A DNA stretch of 5,070 bases from an uncultured Olegusella sp. (GTDB lineage Bacteria; Actinomycetota; Coriobacteriia; Coriobacteriales; Atopobiaceae), in the NCBI RefSeq assembly GCF_947253395.1, contig NZ_CAMXYY010000097.1, forward strand, positions 1-5,070, read 5' to 3'. A model generated the notes under the pieces. It did no database searches, was not told where the DNA came from, and saw nothing but the letters and a program-made list of their open reading frames with translations. The translations under genes and the position numbers were made by a program. Numbering within the stretch: position 1 is the first letter of the stretch; every line of letters starts with the position of its first letter. Shown here one piece after another: positions 1-5,070 of this stretch.

Positions 1-45
1 GGCGATAGGTATATGGTTGTCGCGGCTAGTTATTTATGGAACACT

Positions 46-79
46 AGATGTATGGACTTTTTGGTCCGTGCATTTTTTT
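46..79 (+). terminator. Strong rho-independent terminator
   Basis: Bases 48-57 (ATGTATGGAC) pair with 64-73 (GTCCGTGCAT) in a 10-bp stem with two G-U pairs, around the loop TTTTTG. G47-T74 and A46-T75 could extend it. A run of seven T (73-79) follows, so the polarity is rightward; the opposite strand has no T run after the stem. It probably ends a gene lying left of the window. It is also only 27 bases before the start of the next gene, so it could be an attenuator in that gene's leader. The structure was read by eye and no folding energy was computed. Confidence 0.85.
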
Positions 80-106
80 GTCAAAGACGTCGTGGTTGGG
101 GGAGCG

Positions 107-649
107 ATGAAGAAAATCCTTGTTGTGGTAGATATGCAAAATGACTTTGTTGATGGTGCTTTGGGAACACCTGAGGCTCAGGCGATTGTTCCTGCAGTAG
201 TCAAGAAGATCGTTAGCTATCCCGCTGATTGCGTATGGGCAACAAGGGACACACATTCTGCTGACTATCTTCAGACCCAGGAAGGCGCTCATTTGCCCGT
301 GGAGCATTGCATCAAGGACAGCAAGGGTTGGCAAATTTGTCCGCAGGTGGCTGCAGTTTTGAGCCCCACAGTACGTATTTTTGACAAGCCAAGCTTTGGC
401 TCTATGGATTTGACTCAGACGCTGGTAGAAGAAGATGCCCGTGAACTTGCGCTTTCTGGTGAGCATATTGAAGTCGAGTTTATTGGTTTGTGTACAGATA
501 TTTGTGTTGTCTCCAATGCTTTGCTTGCTAAGGCGGCATTGCCTGAGGTAACGATATCGGTTGATCCAAGCTGTTGTGCTGGAGTAACGCCCGCAGCGCA
601 TGAGGCAGCCCTTGCCACTATGCGTAGCTGCCAGGTGCAAGGTGCATAG
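107..649 (+). CDS. Cysteine hydrolase, nicotinamidase/isochorismatase family
   Basis: Complete 180-residue protein of the isochorismatase-like hydrolase fold, a usual length for the family. The family triad is visible: Asp9 in VVVDMQNDF, Lys94 in FDKPSFGS and the nucleophile Cys133 in GLCTDICVVSNALL. Asp48 and His50 (RDTH) and His68 (PVEHC) occupy the places of the metal ligands of true nicotinamidases, which convert nicotinamide to nicotinate plus ammonia in NAD salvage. That makes a PncA-like amidase the best guess, but relatives in Clostridia and Coriobacteriia are usually left as cysteine hydrolases of unknown substrate. No signal peptide is seen, so it is probably cytoplasmic. The ATG at 107 is chosen because MKKILVVVDMQNDF is the normal family N-terminus and GGGGGAG (98-104) precedes it, although the 2-base spacing is short. 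The frame stays open upstream, but that stretch runs through the terminator at 46-79. The downstream neighbour is convergent. Family is sure; substrate is not. Confidence 0.9.
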   Translation: MKKILVVVDMQNDFVDGALGTPEAQAIVPAVVKKIVSYPADCVWATRDTHSADYLQTQEGAHLPVEHCIKDSKGWQICPQVAAVLSPTVRIFDKPSFGSMDLTQTLVEEDARELALSGEHIEVEFIGLCTDICVVSNALLAKAALPEVTISVDPSCCAGVTPAAHEAALATMRSCQVQGA

Positions 650-719
650 CCTGCATTTGCGTAGTAACTAGGACCTGATTTTGTAGCATTGACCAATGGC
701 TCTACTCTCAGTTTTCTTC

Positions 720-1568
720 TTAAGTCTCGCTTCCTGATGGTAGAGCTGTTTTGCTGGGCATATTACGTTTTGCTTGCTCGCGCATCCACGCAAAAACAAA
801 CTGCTGCTGTACACCACCAAGACGCTCATGCCACACAAAACCATAGTCTCGTTCGGCTTTCTTTATCCAGGTATCGCGGGGCACTGCTTCTAGATAACCG
901 AGGCCATAAAGGCAGATACAGCTTGCGACTTTGGGACCGATACCTGGAAGAGTCTGAAACTCAGCTATCTGTGTAGAAAGTGCTGCATAAGGGCGACTAA
1001 GCGACAAGGGCTGCCAGCCTCTTACCACCTGTGTTGCCAGAGACTCGAGATAGGGCTTTCGATAACCAAGCTTGAGCGTCGCACAAAGTGTTTCATCGCC
1101 CAGAATTTCTAAGAGACGAGATGCTGTTGGAACGCAACCAACGGGATTACCTTGCTTCATCAGTAAGTCCATAGTGTGTTGAATGCGCGTGATAGAGGAG
1201 TTTTGACTGATAACAAAGCTCACAGCCACATCCCACCAGTTCTGATAAAGCACTCGTATGCCTTGCTGTGTCTCGAGCACTTCTTGTTTGAGAAGCCCCG
1301 AGGCAATAAGTTCTGCTTGCATGAGGGCATAGTTATCATCGAGCGCAAGGTAGTGGTGCCAATAGTTTGCTTCTCTCGCAGAAAGTTCACTGCCGTCAGG
1401 CTGTCTTAACGAAAGCGTCGTCCCTATCTGCTGTGCTACACATTGCTGCTGACTTGATGCAATGAGGTAGCTTGTGGCATTTGCCTTTTGAATTGCCTGC
1501 CATGTGAACACCTGTCCACTTTCTGCGATCGCAGAAAGTGAGAAGTTCTTGACGGTAAAGCTTGTCAT
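720..1568 (-). CDS. ogg: 8-oxoguanine DNA glycosylase/AP lyase (Ogg type)
   Basis: Complete 282-residue base-excision repair enzyme expected to remove 8-oxoguanine from DNA. An OGG N-terminal domain (about 1-105) with SGQVFTW at 17-23 is followed by the helix-hairpin-helix GPD domain (about 110-265). The hairpin LPGIGPKVASC carries the putative catalytic lysine Lys213 (human Lys249) and Cys217 (Cys253), and Asp232 in VPRDTW matches the catalytic Asp268. By eye, Gly18, Gln255 and Phe259 align with the human base-pocket residues Gly42, Gln315 and Phe319. Asn123, Arg128 and Arg170 align with Asn149, Arg154 and Arg204, which read the opposite cytosine. Trp234 stands where human OGG1 has His270. 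The start is supported by AGGAG read leftward just before the ATG, 3 bases away. The gene stands alone, divergent from asnS and convergent with the cysteine hydrolase gene. No clear promoter was seen for it. A related HhH glycosylase such as AlkA is less likely given the OGG-specific residues. Confidence 0.9.
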   Translation of the reverse strand: MTSFTVKNFSLSAIAESGQVFTWQAIQKANATSYLIASSQQQCVAQQIGTTLSLRQPDGSELSAREANYWHHYLALDDNYALMQAELIASGLLKQEVLETQQGIRVLYQNWWDVAVSFVISQNSSITRIQHTMDLLMKQGNPVGCVPTASRLLEILGDETLCATLKLGYRKPYLESLATQVVRGWQPLSLSRPYAALSTQIAEFQTLPGIGPKVASCICLYGLGYLEAVPRDTWIKKAERDYGFVWHERLGGVQQQFVFAWMREQAKRNMPSKTALPSGSET

Positions 1569-1593
1569 GCGCTCCTCTTTCCATGTCGTTTAT

Positions 1594-1622
1594 TTGCAGG
1601 ATAGCGCGAGTGAGCAGATAGT
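1594..1622 (+). promoter_or_regulatory. Possible sigma70-type promoter for asnS
   Basis: TTGCAG (1594-1599) and GATAGT (1617-1622) are separated by 17 bases. Matches are 3/6 to the -35 and 4/6 to the -10 consensus. A start near 1629 would give an asnS leader of about 100 bases containing all the hairpins described below. The match is modest and other weak candidates exist in the spacer, so this is only the best of several. Confidence 0.3.
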
Positions 1623-1633
1623 GCAGACTAACT

Positions 1634-1678
1634 TGGACTCCTAGCTGTCATAAGGAGGCTATTTGCGATACGCTAGGA
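1634..1678 (+). promoter_or_regulatory. asnS leader: two mutually exclusive hairpins around a spare ribosome-binding site
   Basis: AAGGAGG at 1652-1658 is a perfect Shine-Dalgarno sequence, 69 bases before the asnS start and so not used by it. In hairpin A, CTCCT (1638-1642) pairs with AGGAG (1653-1657); beyond an A-G mismatch, bases 1634-1636 pair with 1659-1661 including one G-U. This buries the site. In hairpin B, TCCTAGC (1639-1645) pairs perfectly over 7 bp with GCTAGGA (1672-1678), leaving the site in an open 26-base loop. Both use 1639-1642, so they exclude each other. Pairings are read directly; switching behaviour is inference. The T-box core sequence is absent. Confidence 0.35.
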
Positions 1679-1731
1679 AAGTTAATGCTCAGCGCGGATA
1701 TGTGCGCTGCATGCCAGGGAGGAAAATGTGA
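1663..1731 (+). CDS. Possible 22-codon leader ORF overlapping the asnS start
   Basis: A short frame opens with TTG at 1663, 4 bases after the perfect AAGGAGG at 1652-1658, and runs 22 codons to TGA at 1729-1731. The stop overlaps the asnS GTG (1728-1730), the overlap geometry typical of translational coupling. The predicted peptide is rich in Arg and Lys (six of 22) and has one Asn codon (AAT, codon 8), so it lacks the run of cognate codons of a classical attenuation peptide. The asnS Shine-Dalgarno site lies inside its last codons. It may be a regulatory ORF whose translation affects asnS, or chance: TTG is a weak start and the length is within random expectation. Confidence 0.25.
   Translation: MRYARKVNAQRGYVRCMPGRKM
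1690..1709 (+). promoter_or_regulatory. GC-rich hairpin just upstream of the asnS ribosome-binding site
   Basis: CAGCGC (1690-1695) pairs with GCGCTG (1704-1709) in a perfect 6-bp stem; G1696-T1703 can add a wobble pair, leaving a 6-base loop. It ends 6 bases before the asnS Shine-Dalgarno AGGGAGG (1716-1722). No T run follows, so it is not a rho-independent terminator. It could affect ribosome access or RNA stability, or mean nothing. Confidence 0.35.
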
Positions 1732-3131
1732 ATCGTACTAAGATCGCACAGCTATTTGCTGATAAAGATGAGTTTGGTGGACGTGATATTACCGTCGCCG
1801 GTTGGGTTCGTTCCATTCGCGATATGAAAAATTATGGCTTTGTCGTGCTTAATGATGGCAGTTGCTTTAAGGACCTGCAGCTGGTTATGCAGCGTGATGG
1901 CCTGGTCAACTATGACGAAATTTCTGCGTGTGGAACGGGTACCGCACTTATTGTACGCGGTAAGCTTGAGCTGACCCCCGACCGTCCTCAGCCTTTTGAG
2001 TTACAGGCACGTGAGATTATTGTTGAAGGTGCCTGTGCTGATGATTATCCTTTGCAAAAGCAGCGTCAGCCCAAGGAATTTTTGCGTACCCAGCAGCATC
2101 TGCGCAGTCGCACCAATTTATTTCGTGCGATTTTTCGCGTGCGCAGCGTGGCTGCCTATGCAATTCACCGCTTTTTCCAGGAGCATGGCTTTGTTTATGT
2201 GAATACACCCATCATTACTGCAAGTGATGCTGAGGGTGCCGGCGAGATGTTCCGTGTGACAACACTTGACGTAGCTAACCCACCGCTCCTAGAGGATGGT
2301 AGCGTTGATTGGAGCCAGGACTTCTTTGGTAAAGCGGTAAATCTCACCGTGTCTGGTCAGATTCAGGGCGAGAACTTTGCCCTGTCTTTTGGGGATATCT
2401 ACACCTTTGGTCCGACTTTCCGCGCAGAGAACTCCAACACTCGTCGCCATGCAGCAGAGTTTTGGATGATTGAGCCTGAGATGGCCTTTGCGGATCTTGC
2501 TGACGAGATGCAAAATTCTGAGGATATGCTCAAGTATGTTATTCGCTATGTACTTGACCATTGTCCTGATGAGATTGAGATGTTTAACAAGTTCGTCGAT
2601 AAGGGCCTACGCGAGCGTCTGGAGCATGTGGCAAGTTCTGACTTTGCACGCGTAAGCTATACCGAGGCGGTAGAAATTTTGACGAAGGCAGCCTCTGAGG
2701 GTACTCAGTTTGAATACCCTGTTGAGTGGGGCATTGACCTGCAGACCGAACACGAGCGCTATTTGACCGAGAAGTATTTTAAGCGGCCGACGTTTGTGAC
2801 TGATTACCCGCGTGAGATTAAAGCCTTTTATATGCGCCTGAATGATGATGGCAAGACGGTTGCTGCAGCGGATTGTTTGGTGCCAGGTATTGGCGAGATC
2901 ATCGGTGGTTCTCAGCGTGAGGAGCGCCTTGATATTCTTGAATCCCGCATCAGGGAGCTGGGTATGAATCCCGATCAGTATAAGTATTACCTTGATCTGC
3001 GGCGTTACGGTGGTTGTCACCATGCGGGTTATGGTTTGGGCTTTGAGCGCCTCGTGATGTATCTCACGGGTGTCGATAATATTCGCGACGTGTTGCCTCA
3101 TCCTCGTACGGTAGGTAATGCTGAGTTTTAG
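1728..3131 (+). CDS. asnS: Asparaginyl-tRNA synthetase (AsnRS)
   Basis: Complete 467-residue class IIb aminoacyl-tRNA synthetase joining Asn to tRNA-Asn in the cytoplasm, using ATP. Length and sequence are close to the E. coli enzyme (466 residues). An N-terminal OB-fold for anticodon binding (about 18-102, with ITVAGWVRSIRDMKNYGF) leads into the catalytic core. Motif 1 lies around 132-163 with its proline in NTPIIT. The core signature AEGAGEMFRVTTLD is at 168-181. Motif 2 is FRAENSNTRRH at 231-241 with Arg232 and Glu234. Motif 3 is GLGFERL at 436-442 with Arg441. The PRTVGNAEF ending and TASDAEGAGEMF separate it from AspRS and LysRS. The start is GTG at 1728, placed 5 bases after AGGGAGG (1716-1722); the ATG at 1726 is out of frame. 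The leader may regulate it. The tRNA-binding protein gene follows after 43 bases on the same strand, probably in one operon. Confidence 0.97.
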   Translation: MNRTKIAQLFADKDEFGGRDITVAGWVRSIRDMKNYGFVVLNDGSCFKDLQLVMQRDGLVNYDEISACGTGTALIVRGKLELTPDRPQPFELQAREIIVEGACADDYPLQKQRQPKEFLRTQQHLRSRTNLFRAIFRVRSVAAYAIHRFFQEHGFVYVNTPIITASDAEGAGEMFRVTTLDVANPPLLEDGSVDWSQDFFGKAVNLTVSGQIQGENFALSFGDIYTFGPTFRAENSNTRRHAAEFWMIEPEMAFADLADEMQNSEDMLKYVIRYVLDHCPDEIEMFNKFVDKGLRERLEHVASSDFARVSYTEAVEILTKAASEGTQFEYPVEWGIDLQTEHERYLTEKYFKRPTFVTDYPREIKAFYMRLNDDGKTVAAADCLVPGIGEIIGGSQREERLDILESRIRELGMNPDQYKYYLDLRRYGGCHHAGYGLGFERLVMYLTGVDNIRDVLPHPRTVGNAEF

Positions 3132-3174
3132 TTGAGTGAGTTGCAAGACTGGATACTGGAAGGAAAGTGTCTCT

Positions 3175-3528
3175 ATGAGTGAGCCTGTTAAACCAGAAAT
3201 TAGCTATGACGATTTTGATAAGCTTGATATCCGTGTTGGCCTCATTACCTCGGTTGAGGATGTGGCTCAGTCCAAAAAGCTCGTAAAGATTACCGCTGAT
3301 TTTGGTGATTTTACGCGCCAGATTCTCTCTGCTTTTAAAGATGAGAACCGTGATCCTCAAAGTGTTGTAGGCAAAAAGTGTCTCTTTGTTGTGAATATGG
3401 CGCCTCACAAAATGGCAGGCGAGATGTCAGAAGGGCTTTTGCTGGATTTGGGTTACGACGATGGTCTACGCCCACCTGCGCTGGCAATTCCTGACTTTGA
3501 TGTTCCTGCAGGCACTCGTTTGAGCTAG
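3175..3528 (+). CDS. Stand-alone tRNA-binding domain protein (MetRS C-terminal/EMAP-II-like)
   Basis: Complete 117-residue protein consisting of little more than one tRNA-binding OB-fold, the domain also found at the C-terminus of many MetRS proteins and in EMAP-II/Arc1p. It follows the MetRS tail pattern throughout: ISYDDFDKLDIRVG (9-22), KKLVKITADFG with TRQI (34-50), VGKKCLFVVNMAPHKMAG (65-82), SEGLLL (85-90) and a closing VPAGTRL. No catalytic domain is present, so the inferred role is binding tRNA, perhaps as an accessory protein to a synthetase; a CsaA-like chaperone role is possible for this fold. The start is ATG at 3175, 10 bases after AAGGA (3160-3164). The in-frame GTG at 3136 would add 13 residues outside the conserved domain. 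It lies 43 bases after asnS with no terminator between them, so cotranscription is likely. Domain assignment is firm; cellular role is open. Confidence 0.9.
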   Translation: MSEPVKPEISYDDFDKLDIRVGLITSVEDVAQSKKLVKITADFGDFTRQILSAFKDENRDPQSVVGKKCLFVVNMAPHKMAGEMSEGLLLDLGYDDGLRPPALAIPDFDVPAGTRLS

Positions 3529-3583
3529 TTTGTTAGCTGACAAGCTACCCTACAGGTATCCCATAACCCTATTGAGCGAGCGC

Positions 3584-3592
3584 TGTTACACT
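3584..3592 (+). promoter_or_regulatory. Possible extended -10 promoter for fumC
   Basis: TG at 3584-3585, one base, then TACACT (3587-3592) fits the extended -10 pattern TGnTAnnnT. No good -35 box lies 16-18 bases upstream, which extended -10 promoters can tolerate. Transcription would start near 3599, giving a leader of about 25 bases. A strong terminator is not visible between the tRNA-binding protein gene and fumC, so read-through from the asnS operon is also possible. Confidence 0.35.
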
Positions 3593-3624
3593 CGACTCAT
3601 TCAAGCATGACGAGGAGAGAAGGC

Positions 3625-5019
3625 ATGGGTACGGGCGATGAGCTGCGCGTTGAGCATGATTCTATGGGCGAGATATTAGTACCCACCGATGCGCTTTGGG
3701 GTGCGCAGACTCAGCGTAGTCATAATAACTTTCCCATTGGTACCGAGCGTATGCCCATCGAAATCATTCGTGCTTTTGCGCAGGTCAAAAAAGCTGCCTC
3801 TCTTGCCAATGCTGAGCTTGGAAGGCTTAGTCAGACGCACTGTCAGCTCATTTGTCAAGCAGCTGATGAGGTGCTTGCAGGTAAATGGGATGAACAATTC
3901 CCTTTGGTGGTGTGGCAGACAGGATCGGGTACCCAATCCAATATGAATATGAATGAGGTGCTCGCCACCCGAGCAAATCAACTTGCTGTCGAGCAAAACA
4001 TCGTCCTTGACCAGCCTATTCACCCTAATGATACGGTCAATATGTCGCAATCGAGTAACGATACCTATCCGACCGCTATGCATATTGCGGCAGTCTGCGC
4101 GCTGCAAGAACAGCTACTCCCTGCTCTTGATGGTCTTATTTCTACGTTAGCTCGTCTTGAAAAAGAAAATCAGGGCGTGATGAAGTGTGGTCGCACTCAT
4201 CTGCAAGATGCAGTGCCTATAGGGTTTTGGCAGGAAATCTCAGGATGGCGTGGTCTGCTTGAGGGTGCAAAGGAAGAAATTTTGGCAAGCTTGGGCGGAC
4301 TTTTGCGCCTTGCTTTGGGTGGAACTGCGGTGGGTACAGGATTGAATGCTCCTGCGGGTTTTGCTGAATGTGTAGCAACACAACTAGCAGGTCTTACGGG
4401 ACAAGCTTTTGTTAGTGATCCAAATAAATTTAGGGCACTTTCTGCTAAAGATGCGCTGGTTTTTTCGCATGGAGCACTCAAAGCGCTTGCAGCCAATCTC
4501 ATGAAAATTGCCAACGATATACGGTGGCTTGCATCGGGTCCACGTTTGGGCTTAGGTGAGATTTCTATTCCCGCAAATGAACCTGGCAGTTCAATCATGC
4601 CGGGTAAAGTTAATCCCACCCAATGCGAAGCAGTGACGATGGTTGCCGTACAAGTTATGGGCAACGATGCCACAATCGGTATCGCAGCTAGTCAGGGTAA
4701 TTTTGAGCTCAATGTTTTTATGCCTGTTATTGCCTATAACTATCTGCAATCTCTCCGTTTGCTTGCCGACGTAATGAATTCTTTTGAGCAGCGCTGCGTA
4801 GCAGGTATCAAGCCAAATATCGATAAAATGGCAGACAATCTCTCTCGTTCTCTTATGCTGGTAACAGCACTCTCTCCTGAAATTGGTTATGAGCATGCAG
4901 CTCAGGTAGCAAAAAAAGCATATTCAGAGGGTACCAGCTTGCGCGAAGCTTGCACAGAATTGGGTTTTTTAACGACAGAGCGTTTTGATGAGATCTTTCA
5001 TCCTGAGCGCATGGTCTAA
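3625..5019 (+). CDS. fumC: Fumarate hydratase class II (fumarase C)
   Basis: Complete 464-residue cytoplasmic enzyme interconverting fumarate and L-malate without an iron-sulfur cluster; active as a homotetramer in this family. It follows E. coli FumC (467 residues) along its whole length. Substrate-site blocks are present: GSGTQSNMNMNE (100-111) with Thr103, HPND (133-136), SQSSND (141-146), GRTHLQDA (189-196) with His192, and the mobile-loop signature GSSIMPGKVNP (321-331) with Ser322, Lys328 and Asn330, then Glu335. His192 marks a fumarase; aspartase has Gln there (GRTQLQDA), so aspartate ammonia-lyase is rejected. The VNM before SQSSND is VNK in E. coli, a small change. The start at 3625 is chosen because AGGAG (3613-3617) lies 7 bases upstream; the in-frame ATG at 3607 has no ribosome-binding site. 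In an anaerobe it could serve reductive fumarate production or a partial TCA cycle; no pathway genes adjoin it. Confidence 0.96.
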   Translation: MGTGDELRVEHDSMGEILVPTDALWGAQTQRSHNNFPIGTERMPIEIIRAFAQVKKAASLANAELGRLSQTHCQLICQAADEVLAGKWDEQFPLVVWQTGSGTQSNMNMNEVLATRANQLAVEQNIVLDQPIHPNDTVNMSQSSNDTYPTAMHIAAVCALQEQLLPALDGLISTLARLEKENQGVMKCGRTHLQDAVPIGFWQEISGWRGLLEGAKEEILASLGGLLRLALGGTAVGTGLNAPAGFAECVATQLAGLTGQAFVSDPNKFRALSAKDALVFSHGALKALAANLMKIANDIRWLASGPRLGLGEISIPANEPGSSIMPGKVNPTQCEAVTMVAVQVMGNDATIGIAASQGNFELNVFMPVIAYNYLQSLRLLADVMNSFEQRCVAGIKPNIDKMADNLSRSLMLVTALSPEIGYEHAAQVAKKAYSEGTSLREACTELGFLTTERFDEIFHPERMV

Positions 5020-5070
5020 ACAACAAAAATAAATTTTATGCAAACCGCTTGCCGAGGATATGCCTTAGGA
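5020..5070. other. Unassigned 3' end of the window
   Basis: This 51-base tail begins with an A/T-rich stretch. GCAA (5041-5044) and TTGC (5050-5053) could pair in a 4-bp stem, but no complete terminator with a T run and no gene start with a ribosome-binding site is visible. A fumC terminator may lie beyond the window edge. Confidence 0.4.

Noticed and set aside
17..106. Extending the cysteine hydrolase upstream to the TTG at 17
   Set aside because: The extension would translate the terminator hairpin and T run at 46-79, and the family N-terminus begins at the ATG at 107.
44..640. 198-residue frame on the minus strand
   Set aside because: Lies opposite the well-supported cysteine hydrolase gene and shows no recognisable domain; a shadow frame.
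685..721. Possible rightward terminator after the cysteine hydrolase gene
   Set aside because: The stem is short and bulged, and the T-rich stretch begins about 10 bases after it; too weak to annotate.
1396..1584. 62-residue minus-strand frame starting upstream of ogg
   Set aside because: Overlaps the ogg N-terminal coding region in another frame and has no recognisable features; the ogg ATG at 1568 has the better ribosome-binding site context.
1569..1727. T-box riboswitch upstream of asnS
   Set aside because: The leader is short and the conserved T-box core AGGGTGGAACCGCG is absent, as is a terminator with a T run.
2607..3146. 179-residue minus-strand frame
   Set aside because: Sits opposite conserved AsnRS sequence including motif 3; shadow frame.
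3136..3174. GTG at 3136 as start of the tRNA-binding protein
   Set aside because: The added 13 residues are not part of the domain, and the ATG at 3175 has AAGGA 10 bases upstream.
3523..3547. Alternating AGCTA/TAGCT/AGCTA repeats as a terminator after the tRNA-binding protein gene
   Set aside because: Two competing 5-bp stems can form, but no T run follows, so terminator function is unsupported.
3607..3624. ATG at 3607 as fumC start
   Set aside because: No Shine-Dalgarno precedes it; AGGAG at 3613-3617 clearly serves the ATG at 3625.
4197..4673. 158-residue minus-strand frame
   Set aside because: Lies opposite the most conserved part of fumC, including the GSSIMPGKVNP signature; shadow frame.
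3625..5019. Aspartate ammonia-lyase instead of fumarase
   Set aside because: His192 in GRTHLQDA and the SQSSND block are fumarase-type; aspartase carries Gln at the His position.

Overview
The window looks like ordinary bacterial chromosome: five complete protein genes, closely packed, mostly with clear Shine-Dalgarno sites, and sampled lines near half G+C. The AsnRS and FumC are close to the E. coli type and the cysteine hydrolase resembles Clostridia/Coriobacteriia proteins. A Gram-positive anaerobe, perhaps a coriobacterium, is my best guess, but the sequence alone does not fix the taxon. No mobile element, CRISPR array, rRNA or tRNA gene is visible.

Layout. Positions 1-106 hold a strong rho-independent terminator pointing right (46-79). 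A cysteine hydrolase of the nicotinamidase/isochorismatase family follows at 107-649 (+). It converges on an Ogg-type 8-oxoguanine DNA glycosylase at 720-1568 (-). A 159-base divergent spacer (1569-1727) separates ogg from asnS (1728-3131, +), which encodes asparaginyl-tRNA synthetase. A 117-residue stand-alone tRNA-binding (EMAP/MetRS-C-like) protein follows at 3175-3528, probably in one operon with asnS. Class II fumarase fumC lies at 3625-5019, after a 96-base gap with a possible promoter of its own. The last 51 bases hold nothing I can identify.

The genes are housekeeping: repair of oxidised guanine, charging of tRNA-Asn with a possible tRNA-binding accessory protein, fumarate/malate interconversion, and a small amidase-like enzyme perhaps used in NAD salvage. 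The least ordinary part is the asnS leader. It contains a perfect Shine-Dalgarno site not used by asnS, a possible 22-codon leader ORF whose stop overlaps the asnS start, and two mutually exclusive hairpins that would hide or expose that site. The terminator only 27 bases before the first gene is the second point worth attention. I found no convincing new multi-gene system.
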